DNA of 39,313 nt from Caulobacteraceae bacterium (GCA_003164925.1 PLRV01000059.1:22029-61341); one strand, 5' to 3'. Numbered from the stretch's first letter, positions 9,002 to 18,631 are shown. Translations and numbers: made by a program. Notes: generated by a model not told the origin, from the letters alone.

Positions 9002-9600
9002 CGGCCAAGCTCCTGCAGGGCGGCCTTGATCACGGCGGCGACCTCAGCCCCCTCGCCCAGGCGCGCGACGGCCTGCTCCACCGCGCGGCGCGCCATCGGC
9101 TCGGCTGAACCCAGGCCCATGAGGGCTGAGACCGCCTCGCCCGCGGCAGTGGGCCGGTAGAGGGCGGGCGCCGCCGCGGGCGCGAACGTCAGGCCCGCGC
9201 CGATGGGCTTGTCCTTCAGCTCCACCACGATCCTTTGGGCAAGCTTGGGTCCCACGCCTTGGGCGCGGGCGACCAGCGCCTTGTCCTCGCGCGCCACCGC
9301 TCCGGCCAGCTCGCCGGGCGTCATCACGTCCAGCACCGCCAGGGCCGCCTTGGGGCCAACCCCCTGCACGCCTTGCAGAAGGGTGAAGGCCTGGCGGTCC
9401 TCACGCGACGCAAAGCCATAGAGGCGGGTGCCGTCCTCACGGGTCTGGGTCTCGATATGCAGCACGGTCTCTTCGCCGACGGCGGGCAGACGCGACAGAG
9501 TGCGCGCGCCGCAGCGGACGATATAGCCGACCCCGCCCACATCGATCAGCAAGTCCTCCTCGCCGACTTCGGCCAACACACCGCGCAGCCGCCCGATCAT
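8998..9600 (-). CDS. ruvA: Holliday junction recognition protein RuvA
   Basis: RuvA binds four-way junctions as a tetramer and recruits RuvB. The 200-residue protein has the N-terminal OB-fold ([28 protein letters not shown]) and tandem helix-hairpin-helix motifs ([17 protein letters not shown] and [18 protein letters not shown]). After a flexible linker comes the small C-terminal RuvB-binding domain ([27 protein letters not shown]). The start overlaps the ruvC stop as ATGA and the stop overlaps the ruvB start. Confidence 0.97.
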   Translation of the reverse strand: MIGRLRGVLAEVGEEDLLIDVGGVGYIVRCGARTLSRLPAVGEETVLHIETQTREDGTRLYGFASREDRQAFTLLQGVQGVGPKAALAVLDVMTPGELAGAVAREDKALVARAQGVGPKLAQRIVVELKDKPIGAGLTFAPAAAPALYRPTAAGEAVSALMGLGSAEPMARRAVEQAVARLGEGAEVAAVIKAALQELGR

Positions 9601-10109
9601 GCCGCGCCTCGCCCAAGCCTATAGGCCGGCGCGGTGCGCGCGTGGGCGTGGGTTATTGCCACCGCCAGGGCGTCGGCGGCGTCGGCCTTCACATCCCCCG
9701 CGGCGGGCAACAGCCGGCGGACCATGAAGGCCACCTGGGTCTTGTCGGCGCCGCCGGTGCCCACCACCGCCTTCTTGACCACCGTGGCGGCGTATTCGGC
9801 CACCAGCAGGCCCGCCTGGGCCGGGGCGATCAGGGCGCAGGCGCGGGCGTGGCCCAGCTTTAGTGTCGAGGCGGCGTTGTTGTTGACGAAGGTCTCCTCC
9901 ACGGCCGCCTCGTGCGGCGCGTGGGCGGCGATGACCGCCGCGATGGCATCGAACAGGATCAGCAGCCGCTCGGCCAGGGCCAGGGTGTCGTCCGGCGCGA
10001 TGACCCCGTGCGCGATATGGCTGAGGCGCGAGCCATCCACCGCCACCACGCCCCAGCCGGTGCGGCGCAGGCCAGGATCCAGCCCCAAAATTCGAATCGC
10101 GTTCGTCAT
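9597..10109 (-). CDS. ruvC: Crossover junction endodeoxyribonuclease RuvC
   Basis: RuvC resolves Holliday junctions by paired nicking. From the ATG at 10109 the product is 170 residues, the usual family size. It carries the RNase H-like acidic residues: Asp11 in [14 protein letters not shown], the Glu pair in [11 protein letters not shown] (71-72) and the C-terminal [14 protein letters not shown]. An upstream in-frame TTG at 10163 would add 18 residues not expected in the family, so it was not used. No clear Shine-Dalgarno sequence is visible. It is the first gene of the overlapping ruvCAB-ybgC string, 140 bp downstream of yebC. Confidence 0.95.
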   Translation of the reverse strand: MTNAIRILGLDPGLRRTGWGVVAVDGSRLSHIAHGVIAPDDTLALAERLLILFDAIAAVIAAHAPHEAAVEETFVNNNAASTLKLGHARACALIAPAQAGLLVAEYAATVVKKAVVGTGGADKTQVAFMVRRLLPAAGDVKADAADALAVAITHAHARTAPAYRLGRGAA

Positions 10110-10249
10110 GCGTTCGCAGATTGGACCGGGGGGAAGGCGGAGGAAAGCAGCAGCTAAACCCAATCAATCCTTCTGACGCTGGCGGTCATGATGGAACTTG
10201 CAGAGTGACAGAGTAAAATGCCGCCGGGTCCGCACGCGGGCAATCCGCG

Positions 10250-10996
10250 TCAGTCCGCGAACGCCGCCGCCTGTTCCTCGGTAAGGTCAACGTTGGAATA
10301 GACGTTCTGCACGTCGTCATCGTCGTCCAGGGCGTCGATCAGCTTCATCAGCATGGCCGCGTCCTCGCCCGACACCGGCGTCAGGGTCTTGGGCCGCCAG
10401 ACGATGGCGGTGGACTTGGCCGGGCCGAGCTCAGCTTCCAGGGCCTCGCCCACCGTCGACAGGTCCTCGAAGGCGGCGAAGATGACGTGCCCGTCCTCAT
10501 CGGATTCCGCATCCTGGGCGCCGGCCTCAATGGCCGCCTCCATGATCTTGTCCTCCGACCCGGCCGCGAGCGGATAGACGATCTGCCCCAGCCGCTCGAA
10601 CATGAAGGACACCGAACCGGTTTCCCCCAGGTTGCCCCCGTTCTTGCCGAAGATGGTGCGCACATTGGCCGCCGCCCGGTTGCGGTTGTCAGTCAGCACC
10701 TCGATGATCAGGCCGATCCCGCCGGGGCCGAAGCCTTCATAGCGAATCTCCTCCAGGTTATCGGTCTCCCCCGCGGCGCCCTTCTTGATCGCGCGGTCGA
10801 TGTTGTCCTTGGGCATGCTCTCGGCGCGGGCGTTGGCCACGGCCAGGCGCAGGCGCGCATTGGCGGTCGGGTCGGGCAGGCCCTGCTTGGCGGCCAGGGT
10901 GATGTCGCGCGACAGCTTGGAGAACAGCTTGGAGCGCAGCTTGTCCTGCTTGCCCTTGCGGAACTGGATGTTCTTGAATTTTGAATGGCCGGCCAT
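10250..10996 (-). CDS. yebC: YebC/PmpR-family protein (TACO1-like)
   Basis: YebC-family proteins are described as DNA-binding regulators and, more recently, as ribosome-associated factors that ease translation of difficult sequences. The member here has not been tested. The 248-residue product starts with [19 protein letters not shown]. It also has the family core [19 protein letters not shown] and [18 protein letters not shown], ending in an acidic segment ([17 protein letters not shown]). The start at 10996 gives the conserved MAGHSK N-terminus, and the extra MRKS of a longer frame is unlikely. The gene sits directly upstream of ruvCAB, a conserved arrangement in many bacteria. Confidence 0.96.
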   Translation of the reverse strand: MAGHSKFKNIQFRKGKQDKLRSKLFSKLSRDITLAAKQGLPDPTANARLRLAVANARAESMPKDNIDRAIKKGAAGETDNLEEIRYEGFGPGGIGLIIEVLTDNRNRAAANVRTIFGKNGGNLGETGSVSFMFERLGQIVYPLAAGSEDKIMEAAIEAGAQDAESDEDGHVIFAAFEDLSTVGEALEAELGPAKSTAIVWRPKTLTPVSGEDAAMLMKLIDALDDDDDVQNVYSNVDLTEEQAAAFAD

Positions 10997-11116
10997 GGAC
11001 TTCCGCAATCAGGTTTGCTTCGCGACGCGCTTCTAGCGCCACCCGCGTCAGAAGGCCAGATTCGCTCCGGGCGCGCGCTCATGTCCGACGCCTCGACGTG
11101 GGCTTCAGCCCCAGCC

Positions 11117-11425
11117 TCAGAGCTTCTTCACGAACTCCGCGCGCAGCACCAAGCCCTTGATCGCCTCGTGCCGGCAGTCGATTTCCTGCTCATCGCCCGT
11201 CAGGCGGATCGAACGGATCACCGTCCCGCGCTTGAGTGTCTGGCCCGCGCCCTTGACCTTGAGGTCCTTGATCAGCGTCACCGCGTCGCCGTCCGCCAGG
11301 CGGTTGCCCACCGAATCGCGCACCTCGACCACCGTGACGGCCGAGGCCTTGGCGGCCGCATCCGCGGCGCTAATCCACTCGCCCGTGGCCTCGTCGTAGA
11401 CGAAGTCCTCCCCCGCGGCGCTCAC
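11117..11425 (-). CDS. PhnA/YjdM-like domain protein lacking the zinc-ribbon cysteines
   Basis: The C-terminal 70 residues match the PhnA/YjdM family ([59 protein letters not shown]), whose molecular role is unclear despite the historical link to phosphonates. Normal members carry an N-terminal zinc ribbon with two Cys pairs. Here the matching segment reads [19 protein letters not shown] and has no cysteines, so it probably does not bind zinc. The GTG start overlaps the glmM stop as GTGA, so the shortened N-terminus is not caused by a missed upstream start: upstream is glmM coding sequence. Product length is 102 residues. Confidence 0.85.
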   Translation of the reverse strand: MSAAGEDFVYDEATGEWISAADAAAKASAVTVVEVRDSVGNRLADGDAVTLIKDLKVKGAGQTLKRGTVIRSIRLTGDEQEIDCRHEAIKGLVLRAEFVKKL

Positions 11426-12774
11426 GCCGCGGCCTTCTTGACCACGCCGACCAAGTCCTTGACCAGCTTGGCCACCAGGGCCTCGTCGTCGCCCTCGGCC
11501 ATGATGCGGATCAGGGGCTCGGTGCCCGAGGCGCGGATCACCAGACGGCCGCTTCCCTTCAACTGGGCTTCGGCGTCGGCGATGGCGGCCTTGACCTCGG
11601 CGCGCTCCAGCGGCTTGCCGCCCGAGAAGCGGACGTTCTCCAGTTTCTGCGGCGCCGGCTCGAACTGCTGGGCCAGGGCGCTCATGGCCTGGCCGCTTTT
11701 GACCATCACCGCCAGCACCTGCAGGGCGGCGATCATGCCATCGCCGGTCGTGGAGAAGTCCGACAGGATCAGGTGGCCGGACTGCTCGCCGCCCAGGTTG
11801 AAGCCGCCCTGGCGCATGCGCTCCATCACATAGCGGTCGCCCACCTGGGTTCGCTCCAGCTTCAGGTCCATCCGGTTCAAGAAGCGTTCCAGGCCCAGGT
11901 TGGACATGACCGTGGCCACCACGCCGCCGCCGGTCAGCCGCCCGCTTTCCAAATAGGCCTTGGCGATGATCGCCATGATCTGGTCGCCGTCGACGGTCTG
12001 GCCCTTCTCATCGCAGATGACCAGGCGATCCGCATCGCCATCCAAGGCGATGCCGATGTCCGCGCGGTATTCCTTGACCGCCTTGGCCATGGCCTTGGGA
12101 TGGGTCGAGCCGCACTCCTCGTTGATATTGAAGCCGTCCGGATTGACCCCGACCTCGATCACCTCAGCGCCCAGCTCATAAAGCGCGGTGGGCGCCACCT
12201 TGTAGGCCGCGCCATTGGCGCAATCGATCACGACGCGCAGGTTCGAAAGGCTGAGGTGGCGGGGGAAGGTCGCCTTGATGATCTCCACATAGCGCGCCTG
12301 GGAGTCGTCGACGCGGCGAACCCGGCCCAGCTCGCGCGGCGAGGCCAGGCCCTCCTGCAGGCCCTCGTCCATGAAGGCCTCGATCTCAAGTTCGCGCTGG
12401 TCCGATAGCTTATAGCCGTCCGGCCCGAACAGCTTGATGCCATTGTCGCCGAAGGAATTGTGCGAGGCGGAAATCATCACGCCCAGGTCCGCGCGCATGG
12501 AACGGGTCATCATGGCCACCGCCGGGGTCGGCAGCGGGCCCAGCAGCCGCACGTCCATGCCCACGCTGGTGAAACCCGCCACCAGGGCCGGCTCGATCAT
12601 GTAGCCGGAAAGGCGGGTATCCTTGCCAACCACCACCAGATGGCGCCGGTCGCTGGCCGAACGGAACAGCTTGCCGGCCGCAAGACCGACCCGCAGCGCG
12701 ACTTCGGCTGTCATGGGGTGCTTGTTGGCCTGGCCGCGGATGCCGTCTGTGCCGAAATAGGCGCGCTTGGTCAT
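11422..12774 (-). CDS. glmM: Phosphoglucosamine mutase GlmM
   Basis: GlmM interconverts glucosamine-6-phosphate and glucosamine-1-phosphate on the way to UDP-GlcNAc for peptidoglycan and lipopolysaccharide. The 450-residue product begins [12 protein letters not shown]. It has the active-site phosphoserine loop [14 protein letters not shown] (Ser104), the metal-binding DGDADR, the sugar-binding GGEQSGH and the phosphate-binding [12 protein letters not shown]. The ATG at 12774 gives the standard N-terminus, whereas a frame extending to 12804 adds ten unconserved residues. It is divergent from galU with a 200-bp shared upstream region and is translationally coupled to the PhnA-like gene. Confidence 0.97.
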   Translation of the reverse strand: MTKRAYFGTDGIRGQANKHPMTAEVALRVGLAAGKLFRSASDRRHLVVVGKDTRLSGYMIEPALVAGFTSVGMDVRLLGPLPTPAVAMMTRSMRADLGVMISASHNSFGDNGIKLFGPDGYKLSDQRELEIEAFMDEGLQEGLASPRELGRVRRVDDSQARYVEIIKATFPRHLSLSNLRVVIDCANGAAYKVAPTALYELGAEVIEVGVNPDGFNINEECGSTHPKAMAKAVKEYRADIGIALDGDADRLVICDEKGQTVDGDQIMAIIAKAYLESGRLTGGGVVATVMSNLGLERFLNRMDLKLERTQVGDRYVMERMRQGGFNLGGEQSGHLILSDFSTTGDGMIAALQVLAVMVKSGQAMSALAQQFEPAPQKLENVRFSGGKPLERAEVKAAIADAEAQLKGSGRLVIRASGTEPLIRIMAEGDDEALVAKLVKDLVGVVKKAAA

Positions 12775-12974
12775 GGATGAATCTCGAAGTGGACTTTGCG
12801 GCACTGTCGCCGAAGACTTTTGCGATTTGCTGAAGCCTTCGCCGAGCAGGCGGTGCGATGCTCACTATTAGTCCTGCAACACCCGCATCGCCAAGCCGGG
12901 AGCGAGACCTACGGTCTAGCCGTGCCGGCCCCGATCCACTATGGCTCCCAAATCCTACAAGGGGTTCGCCGCGC

Positions 12975-13847
12975 ATGAAGCCTGTCCGCAAAGCCGTCCT
13001 CCCTGTCGCGGGCCTGGGCACCCGCGTGCTGCCGGGGACCAAGACCGTGGCCAAGGAGCTGCTCAACGTCGTCGACCGGCCGATCCTTTCCTATGTGGTG
13101 GCCGAGGCTCGGGCGGCGGGAATCGAGCACTTCGTGTTCGTCACCGGACGGGGCAAGGGCGCCATCGAGGACTACTTCGACCATCACATCGAGCTGGAAG
13201 CCCAGCTCAAGGCGAAGGGCAAAACCGACCTCCTGGAGGAAATCCTCTCCGAACTGCCCAAGGCCGGCGAGATGTCCTTCATACGCCAGATGCAGCCGCT
13301 GGGATTGGGGCACGCGGTGTGGTGCGCACGTGACGTGGTGGGCGACGAACCCTTCGCCGTCATGTTGCCCGACATGCTGATGGAAGGGCCCACCCCGCCC
13401 CTGGCCCAGGCGGTGAAGGCCCACGAGGAGACCCAAGGCAACATCATCGTGGTGGAGCCCTGTCCGCCCGGCGAAGCGCATAAGTACGGCGTCGTTGCCC
13501 TGGAAAGTCAGAGCGGCCGCCTGAACCGCATGACGGGCATGGTGGAAAAGCCGCCCAAGGGAACCGAACCTTCCAACCTGTTCATCTCGGGCCGCTACGT
13601 GCTGGAGCCGGAAATCTTCGCCATCCTGGAGTCCCAGGAGAAGGGCGCCGGCGGGGAGATCCAGCTGACCGACGCCATGGCCAGGCTGATGAAGACGCGG
13701 CCGTTCCACGCCCTTGAGTACGAGGGCGTCACCTACGACTGTGGCGACAAGATCGGCCTGCTCCGCGCCAATGTGGCGCTGGCCCTGAAGCGGCCGGACC
13801 TGGGCGCCGAAGCGCGCGCGGCGGTGGAGGCCCTGCTCAAGGCGTGA
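12975..13847 (+). CDS. galU: UTP-glucose-1-phosphate uridylyltransferase GalU
   Basis: GalU makes UDP-glucose from UTP and glucose-1-phosphate, feeding capsule, holdfast, glycolipid and LPS synthesis. The 290-residue product has the nucleotidyltransferase signature VLPVAGLGTRVLPGTKTVAKELL at residues 8-30, then DRPILSYVVAEA, GRGKGAIEDYFD, GLGHAVWCAR and MLPDMLMEG. The signature differs from the commonest GLGTR(F/M)LP(A)TK(A)(V/I)PKE form by having AKE rather than PKE. The ATG at 12975 gives the proper N-terminus, and the frame upstream of it (from 12858) is unconserved. It is divergently transcribed from glmM, so two cell-envelope sugar-nucleotide genes share one regulatory region. Confidence 0.96.
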   Translation: MKPVRKAVLPVAGLGTRVLPGTKTVAKELLNVVDRPILSYVVAEARAAGIEHFVFVTGRGKGAIEDYFDHHIELEAQLKAKGKTDLLEEILSELPKAGEMSFIRQMQPLGLGHAVWCARDVVGDEPFAVMLPDMLMEGPTPPLAQAVKAHEETQGNIIVVEPCPPGEAHKYGVVALESQSGRLNRMTGMVEKPPKGTEPSNLFISGRYVLEPEIFAILESQEKGAGGEIQLTDAMARLMKTRPFHALEYEGVTYDCGDKIGLLRANVALALKRPDLGAEARAAVEALLKA

Positions 13848-13933
13848 CCGGATCGCGATCTGGTGATCGGCGCGACATTTGCGACTTTTGAGCCGTCGCG
13901 CTTCGCTGCCCGGCGCCCTGGAGCTGATGACGA

Positions 13934-13998
13934 TAGAGCACGTTCCGAAATGGAAACCGGTTTTCCGATAAAAAGCGTTCCGAACAAAAATCCGGAGC
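13934..13998. repeat. Palindromic intergenic repeat of the alphaproteobacterial GGAAACCGGTTTTCC type
   Basis: The 203-bp gap between galU and the next gene holds TAGAGCACGTTCCGAAATGG followed by the near-palindrome GGAAACCGGTTTTCC (13952-13966), AAAAGCGTTCCGAAC and CCGGAGC. The same kind of motif (AGAGC ... ACCGGTTTTC ... GCTC) is scattered through rhizobial and caulobacterial genomes as a short intergenic palindrome. No function is known to me. The outer arms here are degenerate. Confidence 0.6.
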
Positions 13999-14050
13999 AG
14001 GCTGCGATTCTGCGGAGACGCATCAGGTTGGCCTTGCGGGAGGCTGGCGC

Positions 14051-14911
14051 GTGAGACTGCTGATCTTTGGTTATGGCTTCACCGGTCGCGCCCTGGCTCG
14101 GCGACTGCTGGCTGAAGGCTGGTCGGTCGGCGCGGCGGCGCGCAACAGCGTAACCCGTGCGGAGGCCCTCGCCGACGGTTTGGAGGCTCTGCCGATCGAC
14201 GCGGTGGCGGACGCGGCCAAATCGGCGAGCGCTATCCTGATCACGGCCCCGCCCGACGAACAGGGCTGCCCCGGCTATGCCGCCCTAGCGCCTGTGCTCG
14301 CGCAGGGCGGCGCCCGGCCGCGCTGGATCGGCTACCTGTCCACCACCGGCGTATACGGCGACCACGATGGGGGCTGGGTGTTCGAGACCAGCGCGACCGC
14401 CGCCATGTCCATCGAAGGCTCGCGCAGGGTAGCCGCCGAGCAGGACTGGCGGCGCCTGGGCGCGCAGGCGGACCTGGCCGTGACCGTCTTCCGACTCCCC
14501 GGCATCTACGGCCCCGCCCGCTCTCCATTCGATCGTCTACGCGAGGGGACCGCCCACCGCCTGATCAAGCCCGGCCAGGTGTTCTCGCGCATCCATGTGG
14601 ACGATCTCGCGCGCGGGCTGGAGGCCTCGATCGCCAAGCCGCGCCCCGACGGAATCTATCATCTGTGCGACGACGAGCCGGCGCCGGCGGACCGGGTGAT
14701 CGCCTATGCCGCATCCCTTCTGGGGCTGGAGCCGCCGCCGACCCGCGCCTACGACGACGCCGGGGCAATGCCCGCGCTTCGACGCTTCTATCGGGAGAAT
14801 AAGCGCGTCTCCAACGCCCTGGCCAAGGCCGAGCTGGACTGGCGGCCGATCTATCCCAGCTACAGGGAGGGACTGCGCGCGGTGCTGGCGGCGGAGATGT
14901 CACGCAACTGA
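14051..14911 (+). CDS. NAD(P)-dependent epimerase/dehydratase, YeeZ-like SDR
   Basis: This is a cytoplasmic Rossmann-fold extended-SDR protein of 286 residues. The N-terminus MRLLIFGYGFTGRALARRLLAEG carries the glycine-rich dinucleotide loop (GxGxTGxxxA type). LSTTGVYGDHDGGWV, FRLPGIYGPARSPFDRL and FSRIHVDDLARGL are typical of the YeeZ/COG0451 group. The usual YxxxK pair is not obvious (the region reads SIEGSRRVAAEQDW), as in YeeZ relatives. The substrate is unknown. The start is GTG, following the repeat-bearing gap after galU. It may be co-transcribed with the downstream phosphoesterase, which lies 45 bp away. Confidence 0.85.
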   Translation: MRLLIFGYGFTGRALARRLLAEGWSVGAAARNSVTRAEALADGLEALPIDAVADAAKSASAILITAPPDEQGCPGYAALAPVLAQGGARPRWIGYLSTTGVYGDHDGGWVFETSATAAMSIEGSRRVAAEQDWRRLGAQADLAVTVFRLPGIYGPARSPFDRLREGTAHRLIKPGQVFSRIHVDDLARGLEASIAKPRPDGIYHLCDDEPAPADRVIAYAASLLGLEPPPTRAYDDAGAMPALRRFYRENKRVSNALAKAELDWRPIYPSYREGLRAVLAAEMSRN

Positions 14912-14956
14912 CATGCGGGCCGGTTATGGCCGCCTGGTCGTCCGTGGAGTAACTGC

Positions 14957-16384
14957 ATGCGCACCCCGACAGCCTGGTTCGTCAGGGGCCTGATCGGCCT
15001 GGTCCTGGCCAGCGCCGGGGGCGCCGCGGCCCTCGCGGCCGAGGATCCCATCGCCGCGGCCTTCGTGGTGCTGGGCGAGAACGGGGCGCCGGCGGCCCGG
15101 GCGATCACCACGGCGGCCGATTGCCCGACCATCGATGCGGACGGAACGGCGCTGCCCATGTCCATCCGGGCCAAGGCGCAGACCGCGCCCCAGCGCCCCA
15201 CCCGCTCGGACCCCCAGGATTCCAAACCCTCGGCCTTCCCCGTGCTGACCTGCGAAGCCGCCCTGCCCCAGGGCCTGGCGCACGCCTCGGTCGGCGGCCA
15301 TCGTCTGCCCCTGCCGACGGCCGAGCCCAAGCGGATCGTGGTCATCGGCGACACCGGCTGTCGGCTCAAGGCCTCGGACGACGCCTATCAGGCCTGCAAC
15401 GCGCCCAACCAATATCCCTTCGCCAAGGTGGCGGCGGCGGCGGCGGCCTGGAAGCCCGACCTGGTGCTGCATGTGGGCGACTATATGTACCGCGAGAACG
15501 CCTGCGCCTTCGCCAAGCATCCGGGCTGCGCCGGCAGCCCGTGGGGCTATGGCTGGGACGCCTGGAACGCTGACTTCTTCACCCCAGCCGCCGCGCTACT
15601 GGCCGCCGCGCCGTGGGTTGCGGTGCGCGGCAATCACGAGAGCTGCAACCGCGCCGGCCAGGGCTGGTGGCGCTTCGTCGATCCACGCCCCCTGTCGCCC
15701 GGGCGCGATTGCAACGACGCGGCTAACGACGACACCGGCGATTTCAGCCCGCCCTACGCCGTTCCCCTGGGCGACGGCGCCCAGATCATCGTGATGGACA
15801 CCTCCGACACCTCCGCCGAGGCCATTGCGCCCAGCGATCCTCTAGCCGCCCACTATCGCCAGCTCTACGCCGACATGGCGGTCCTGGCCGCCCGGCAGCC
15901 CTACACCATCGTGACGAGCCACCACCCCCTGCTGGGCTTCGCCGCTCATGTGTCCAAGGCCACCGAACAGACCGTGTTGGATCCTGGCAACCAGGGCCTG
16001 CAATCGGCGTTCGGCGCCCTCAATCCCTGGCTTTTCCCGCCAACGGTGCAGTTGGCCCTGTCAGGCCATGTGCATGTCTGGCAGCAAATCAGCTTCTCCA
16101 GCCCCCACCCGACCCAGTTCGTGGCCGGCTTTTCCGGAACCCAGGAAGACGTTGTGCCGATCCCCGCCACCCTCCCCGCCGACGCGTCCGTCGCGCCGGG
16201 CGCGGCTGTCGAGGCCTTCAGTTCGTGGGTGGACGGCTTCGGCTTCATGACCCTGACGCGCACCGGGACCCAGACCTGGGACGTGGAGGTGCGCGATCAG
16301 AACGGCGCGGTGGTCAACCGCTGCGAGATCAACGGCCGCCGCTCCAAATGCGACATCGCCCAGGTCAGCGGCCCCAAGGGCTAG
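14957..16384 (+). CDS. Exported calcineurin-like metallophosphoesterase
   Basis: The 475-residue product has a signal peptide (GLIGLVLASAGGAAALAA, cleavage near residue 28), a Pro/Ala-rich region and a metallophosphatase domain. All expected metal-ligand motifs are present: GDTG (131-134), GDYMY (174-178), GNHE (225-228), SHHP (321-324) and GHVHVW (370-375). These imply a dimetal-dependent phosphoesterase acting in the periplasm or outside the cell. The substrate cannot be told from sequence. Eight or more cysteines between residues 56 and 252 could form disulfides, in line with export. No sorting or anchor signal is visible at the C-terminus. Confidence 0.9.
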   Translation: MRTPTAWFVRGLIGLVLASAGGAAALAAEDPIAAAFVVLGENGAPAARAITTAADCPTIDADGTALPMSIRAKAQTAPQRPTRSDPQDSKPSAFPVLTCEAALPQGLAHASVGGHRLPLPTAEPKRIVVIGDTGCRLKASDDAYQACNAPNQYPFAKVAAAAAAWKPDLVLHVGDYMYRENACAFAKHPGCAGSPWGYGWDAWNADFFTPAAALLAAAPWVAVRGNHESCNRAGQGWWRFVDPRPLSPGRDCNDAANDDTGDFSPPYAVPLGDGAQIIVMDTSDTSAEAIAPSDPLAAHYRQLYADMAVLAARQPYTIVTSHHPLLGFAAHVSKATEQTVLDPGNQGLQSAFGALNPWLFPPTVQLALSGHVHVWQQISFSSPHPTQFVAGFSGTQEDVVPIPATLPADASVAPGAAVEAFSSWVDGFGFMTLTRTGTQTWDVEVRDQNGAVVNRCEINGRRSKCDIAQVSGPKG

Positions 16385-16538
16385 CGGTCGAAAACCGGAA
16401 TTTGGGTCCTGCTGAACCCCCGGCGCGATGTGGGCCGAACGTCTGATTGATGGCCTGGGACTGGGGGGGAGAAACGCCCCTTGTGAGACGCTGACAACGT
16501 TGGCTTCTCGACGTGACGATATGCGGGGACTGCCGTCC

Positions 16539-16886
16539 TCAGTCGTCATCCACGTCGCTCAGAGCAGCATCGTGAGCGGCGTTGTAAGTGTCGGCGTAGG
16601 CTTGGCACCCCTCACGAAATGCCGGATTGGCGTTGTTCGGACAATCGATAGAGCCGGCGATGCTGTGTTGACGCGCCCAAGCCCAACCCGCCTCTTGTCC
16701 GTTGCAATCATGTGAGCAGTCGGCGGTTTCAACATCCTCGCCATAGGAGTCGGCCGTTGCGTCGACCCCGGAGTGGTTCGCATAGGCCCGCGCCTCAGGT
16801 GAGTTGTTATGCCCCCACCAGCCTCCGACACCCACCACCGCGAGCGCCAAAGCCAATAGCGCGCCCATGTCCACTCGCTTGTGCAT
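16539..16886 (-). CDS. Small exported or membrane-anchored protein of unknown function with conserved-looking Cys/Trp motif
   Basis: The 115-residue product starts with a hydrophobic segment at about residues 8-24 (GALLALALAVVGVGGWW) that acts either as signal peptide or N-terminal anchor. The rest is acidic and hydrophilic, with four cysteines in the pattern C-x3-C, then CPNN and EGCQAYAD, around GQEAGWAWARQHSI. Two disulfides in the periplasm seem likely. I recognise no named domain. It is convergent with the phosphoesterase gene and has no operon partner. A second possible start is the ATG at 16868. Function unknown. Confidence 0.65.
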   Translation of the reverse strand: MHKRVDMGALLALALAVVGVGGWWGHNNSPEARAYANHSGVDATADSYGEDVETADCSHDCNGQEAGWAWARQHSIAGSIDCPNNANPAFREGCQAYADTYNAAHDAALSDVDDD

Positions 16887-17082
16887 CTGCGTCGCCGGCT
16901 GCTCTCAAATCGTTCCAAAAGACCGTCCGACCGTCCGACAGTATCGAACTGCGAGACTAGCTCAAGCCAGCGACCGCTGCCCCCCCCGACGGCGACCTTC
17001 GGAACGTCTGCATCCGGGCCGGCGCTGCGCCGCCTTCGGACAGCGGCGGGGTGCACATCGGCCGGCGCCCAGCGCCAGACTC

Positions 17083-17868
17083 TCAGCCCTCGCCAAGCTC
17101 CTCCGCCGCCGCGATCAGCCGCCTAATATCCTGCGGGCGCGACAGGCGGTGGTCGCCGTCGCGGATCAGGCTGAACACGACGTCCTGGCCCTCGACGGCC
17201 TGGGCCAGCTCCAGGGCGTGCGGCCAGGGTACTGAGGCGTCAAGCCCGCCCTGCAGCACCCGCACCGGGCAGTGGATCGGCAAGGGGCCGGGCAGAACCG
17301 ACCAACGGGCGCCGTCCTCCAGCAGGGCGCGGGTGATGGGATAGCCGCCTTCGCCGAAATCGTCCGGCGCGGTCCACACCCCCTCCGTTTCCAAGGCCTT
17401 GAGCGCTTGCGGCGGCAGGGCCGGCTTCATCAGCGCCTCCGTGAAATCCGCCGCGGGCGCGATCAGGACCATGCCGCCCAAGCGCTCCGGCCGCGCCGCC
17501 GCAACCAGGCAGGCCAGCCAGCCGCCCATGGAGGAGCCCACCAGGATCAACGGCCCTCGGGTCAGTTCGTCGACGACCGCCAGGGCGTCGGCGCGCCAGC
17601 GCGAAATGGTCCCGTCCCGAAAATCCCCCGAGGACGCGCCATGGCCGAAGTAGTCAAACCGCACAAAGGCCCGGCCGCGGCCGCGCGCCCAGTCCGACAG
17701 CGCCTGCGCCTTGGTTCCGGTCATGTCGGAACGAAAACCGCCAAGCCAGACGACGGTTGGCCCGTCTGCGCCCACACAACGATAGGCTAGGCTTTCGCTC
17801 CCCTCGCGCGCCAAGTATCTGACGTCGTCAGTCAACCCGAAATTACAAGCATCTGTTTTTGATGGCAT
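17083..17868 (-). CDS. Alpha/beta hydrolase, ABHD10-like
   Basis: This is a cytoplasmic alpha/beta-hydrolase of 261 residues from the ATG at 17868. The nucleophile elbow is VGSSMGGWLA (Ser in GSSMG). The acid is probably Asp in GGLDASVP and the histidine is in RDGDHRLS. The segment RFDYFGHGASSGDF plus GTISRWRADALAVVDEL strongly resembles ABHD10-type acyl-protein or glucuronide thioesterases and their bacterial relatives. The natural substrate is not known. The ribosome-binding site is weak, and an upstream TTG at 17889 is possible but less likely. It is divergent from the cupin gene. Confidence 0.86.
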   Translation of the reverse strand: MPSKTDACNFGLTDDVRYLAREGSESLAYRCVGADGPTVVWLGGFRSDMTGTKAQALSDWARGRGRAFVRFDYFGHGASSGDFRDGTISRWRADALAVVDELTRGPLILVGSSMGGWLACLVAAARPERLGGMVLIAPAADFTEALMKPALPPQALKALETEGVWTAPDDFGEGGYPITRALLEDGARWSVLPGPLPIHCPVRVLQGGLDASVPWPHALELAQAVEGQDVVFSLIRDGDHRLSRPQDIRRLIAAAEELGEG

Positions 17869-18148
17869 TTTTATAAGTCTCAGGTTCAAGATCTAGGTGC
17901 TGCAGGCGGTTCGTTCGATGCTTCCCGCATATTCCCGGATCATCCTGCTCAACTGCACGCATGATTGACTGCGGACTTCTCCCGAATCCACCGAAAGAGC
18001 CGCCCGTTCCATTGATGGCCGCCTGGGCCGACGAGGAAGCGTGACAGCCCTGCTGAGCGCGCCGTCTCACTTGTCCAGGCAACATAGCCGCTGAGGCCCA
18101 TCTCCAACGTCCCCTTGACCGAAGACCAAAATGCCGCTGAAGGACACC

Positions 18149-18631
18149 ATGCCTGAAAGTTTCCTCCGTATCGTCACCACGCACGATGACCAGGGTCGCT
18201 CGATCGTCCGCAGCGTCGATAGGCTCACGCCTAGCCCCATTTCCAACGGTCCAGCCGACTTCCAGCTCGTCTGGACCACGCCGAGCGTGCCCGCAGACCT
18301 GAACCGTGGCGATGACGGCGCGCAGGAGGCGGGCCTGACCCTGCGGGGAGGGTCGGTCATCCGAATAGTGGACATGCCGCCGGGCGCCGCCTCGCCGATG
18401 CACCGCAGCTTTTCCATCGACTATGGCATCGTCCTATCTGGCCAACTGGAACTGGAGCTGGACGGCGGCGAGGTCGTCGCATTGGCGGCGGGCGACATCG
18501 TCGTACAGCGCGGCACCAATCATCTGTGGCGCAATCCATCGCTGCAAACGACATGCCGTATCGCGTTCGTCCTCATTGAGGCGGCGCCGGTCGTGGTCAA
18601 CGGCCGCATACTCGAAGAGGTTCACCCGTGA
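18149..18631 (+). CDS. Cupin-domain protein
   Basis: The 160-residue protein has a C-terminal single cupin barrel. Motif 1 appears as ASPMHRSFSIDYGIVLSGQLELEL and motif 2 as GDIVVQRGTNHLWRNPS. Metal-binding His (MH, NH) and acidic positions are partly retained. Proteins of this form are often annotated as metal-dependent sugar or small-acid binding or isomerase-like proteins. The ATG at 18149 has GAAGGA at proper spacing and is preferred over the ATG at 18131. The stop overlaps the next gene's GTG as GTGA, so the cupin and the downstream dehydrogenase are probably made together and act on the same substrate. Confidence 0.82.
   Translation: MPESFLRIVTTHDDQGRSIVRSVDRLTPSPISNGPADFQLVWTTPSVPADLNRGDDGAQEAGLTLRGGSVIRIVDMPPGAASPMHRSFSIDYGIVLSGQLELELDGGEVVALAAGDIVVQRGTNHLWRNPSLQTTCRIAFVLIEAAPVVVNGRILEEVHP

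Noticed and set aside
10110-10163. TTG start giving RuvC 18 extra residues
   Set aside because: The ATG at 10109 yields the standard RuvC N-terminus two residues before the first conserved strand, and the extra residues are not expected in the family.
17890-18148. Possible gene in the 259-bp divergent gap between the hydrolase and cupin genes
   Set aside because: A minus-strand frame runs through it, but it continues antisense into the cupin gene, lacks similarity and has no good start signal. I see no repeat or clear promoter either.
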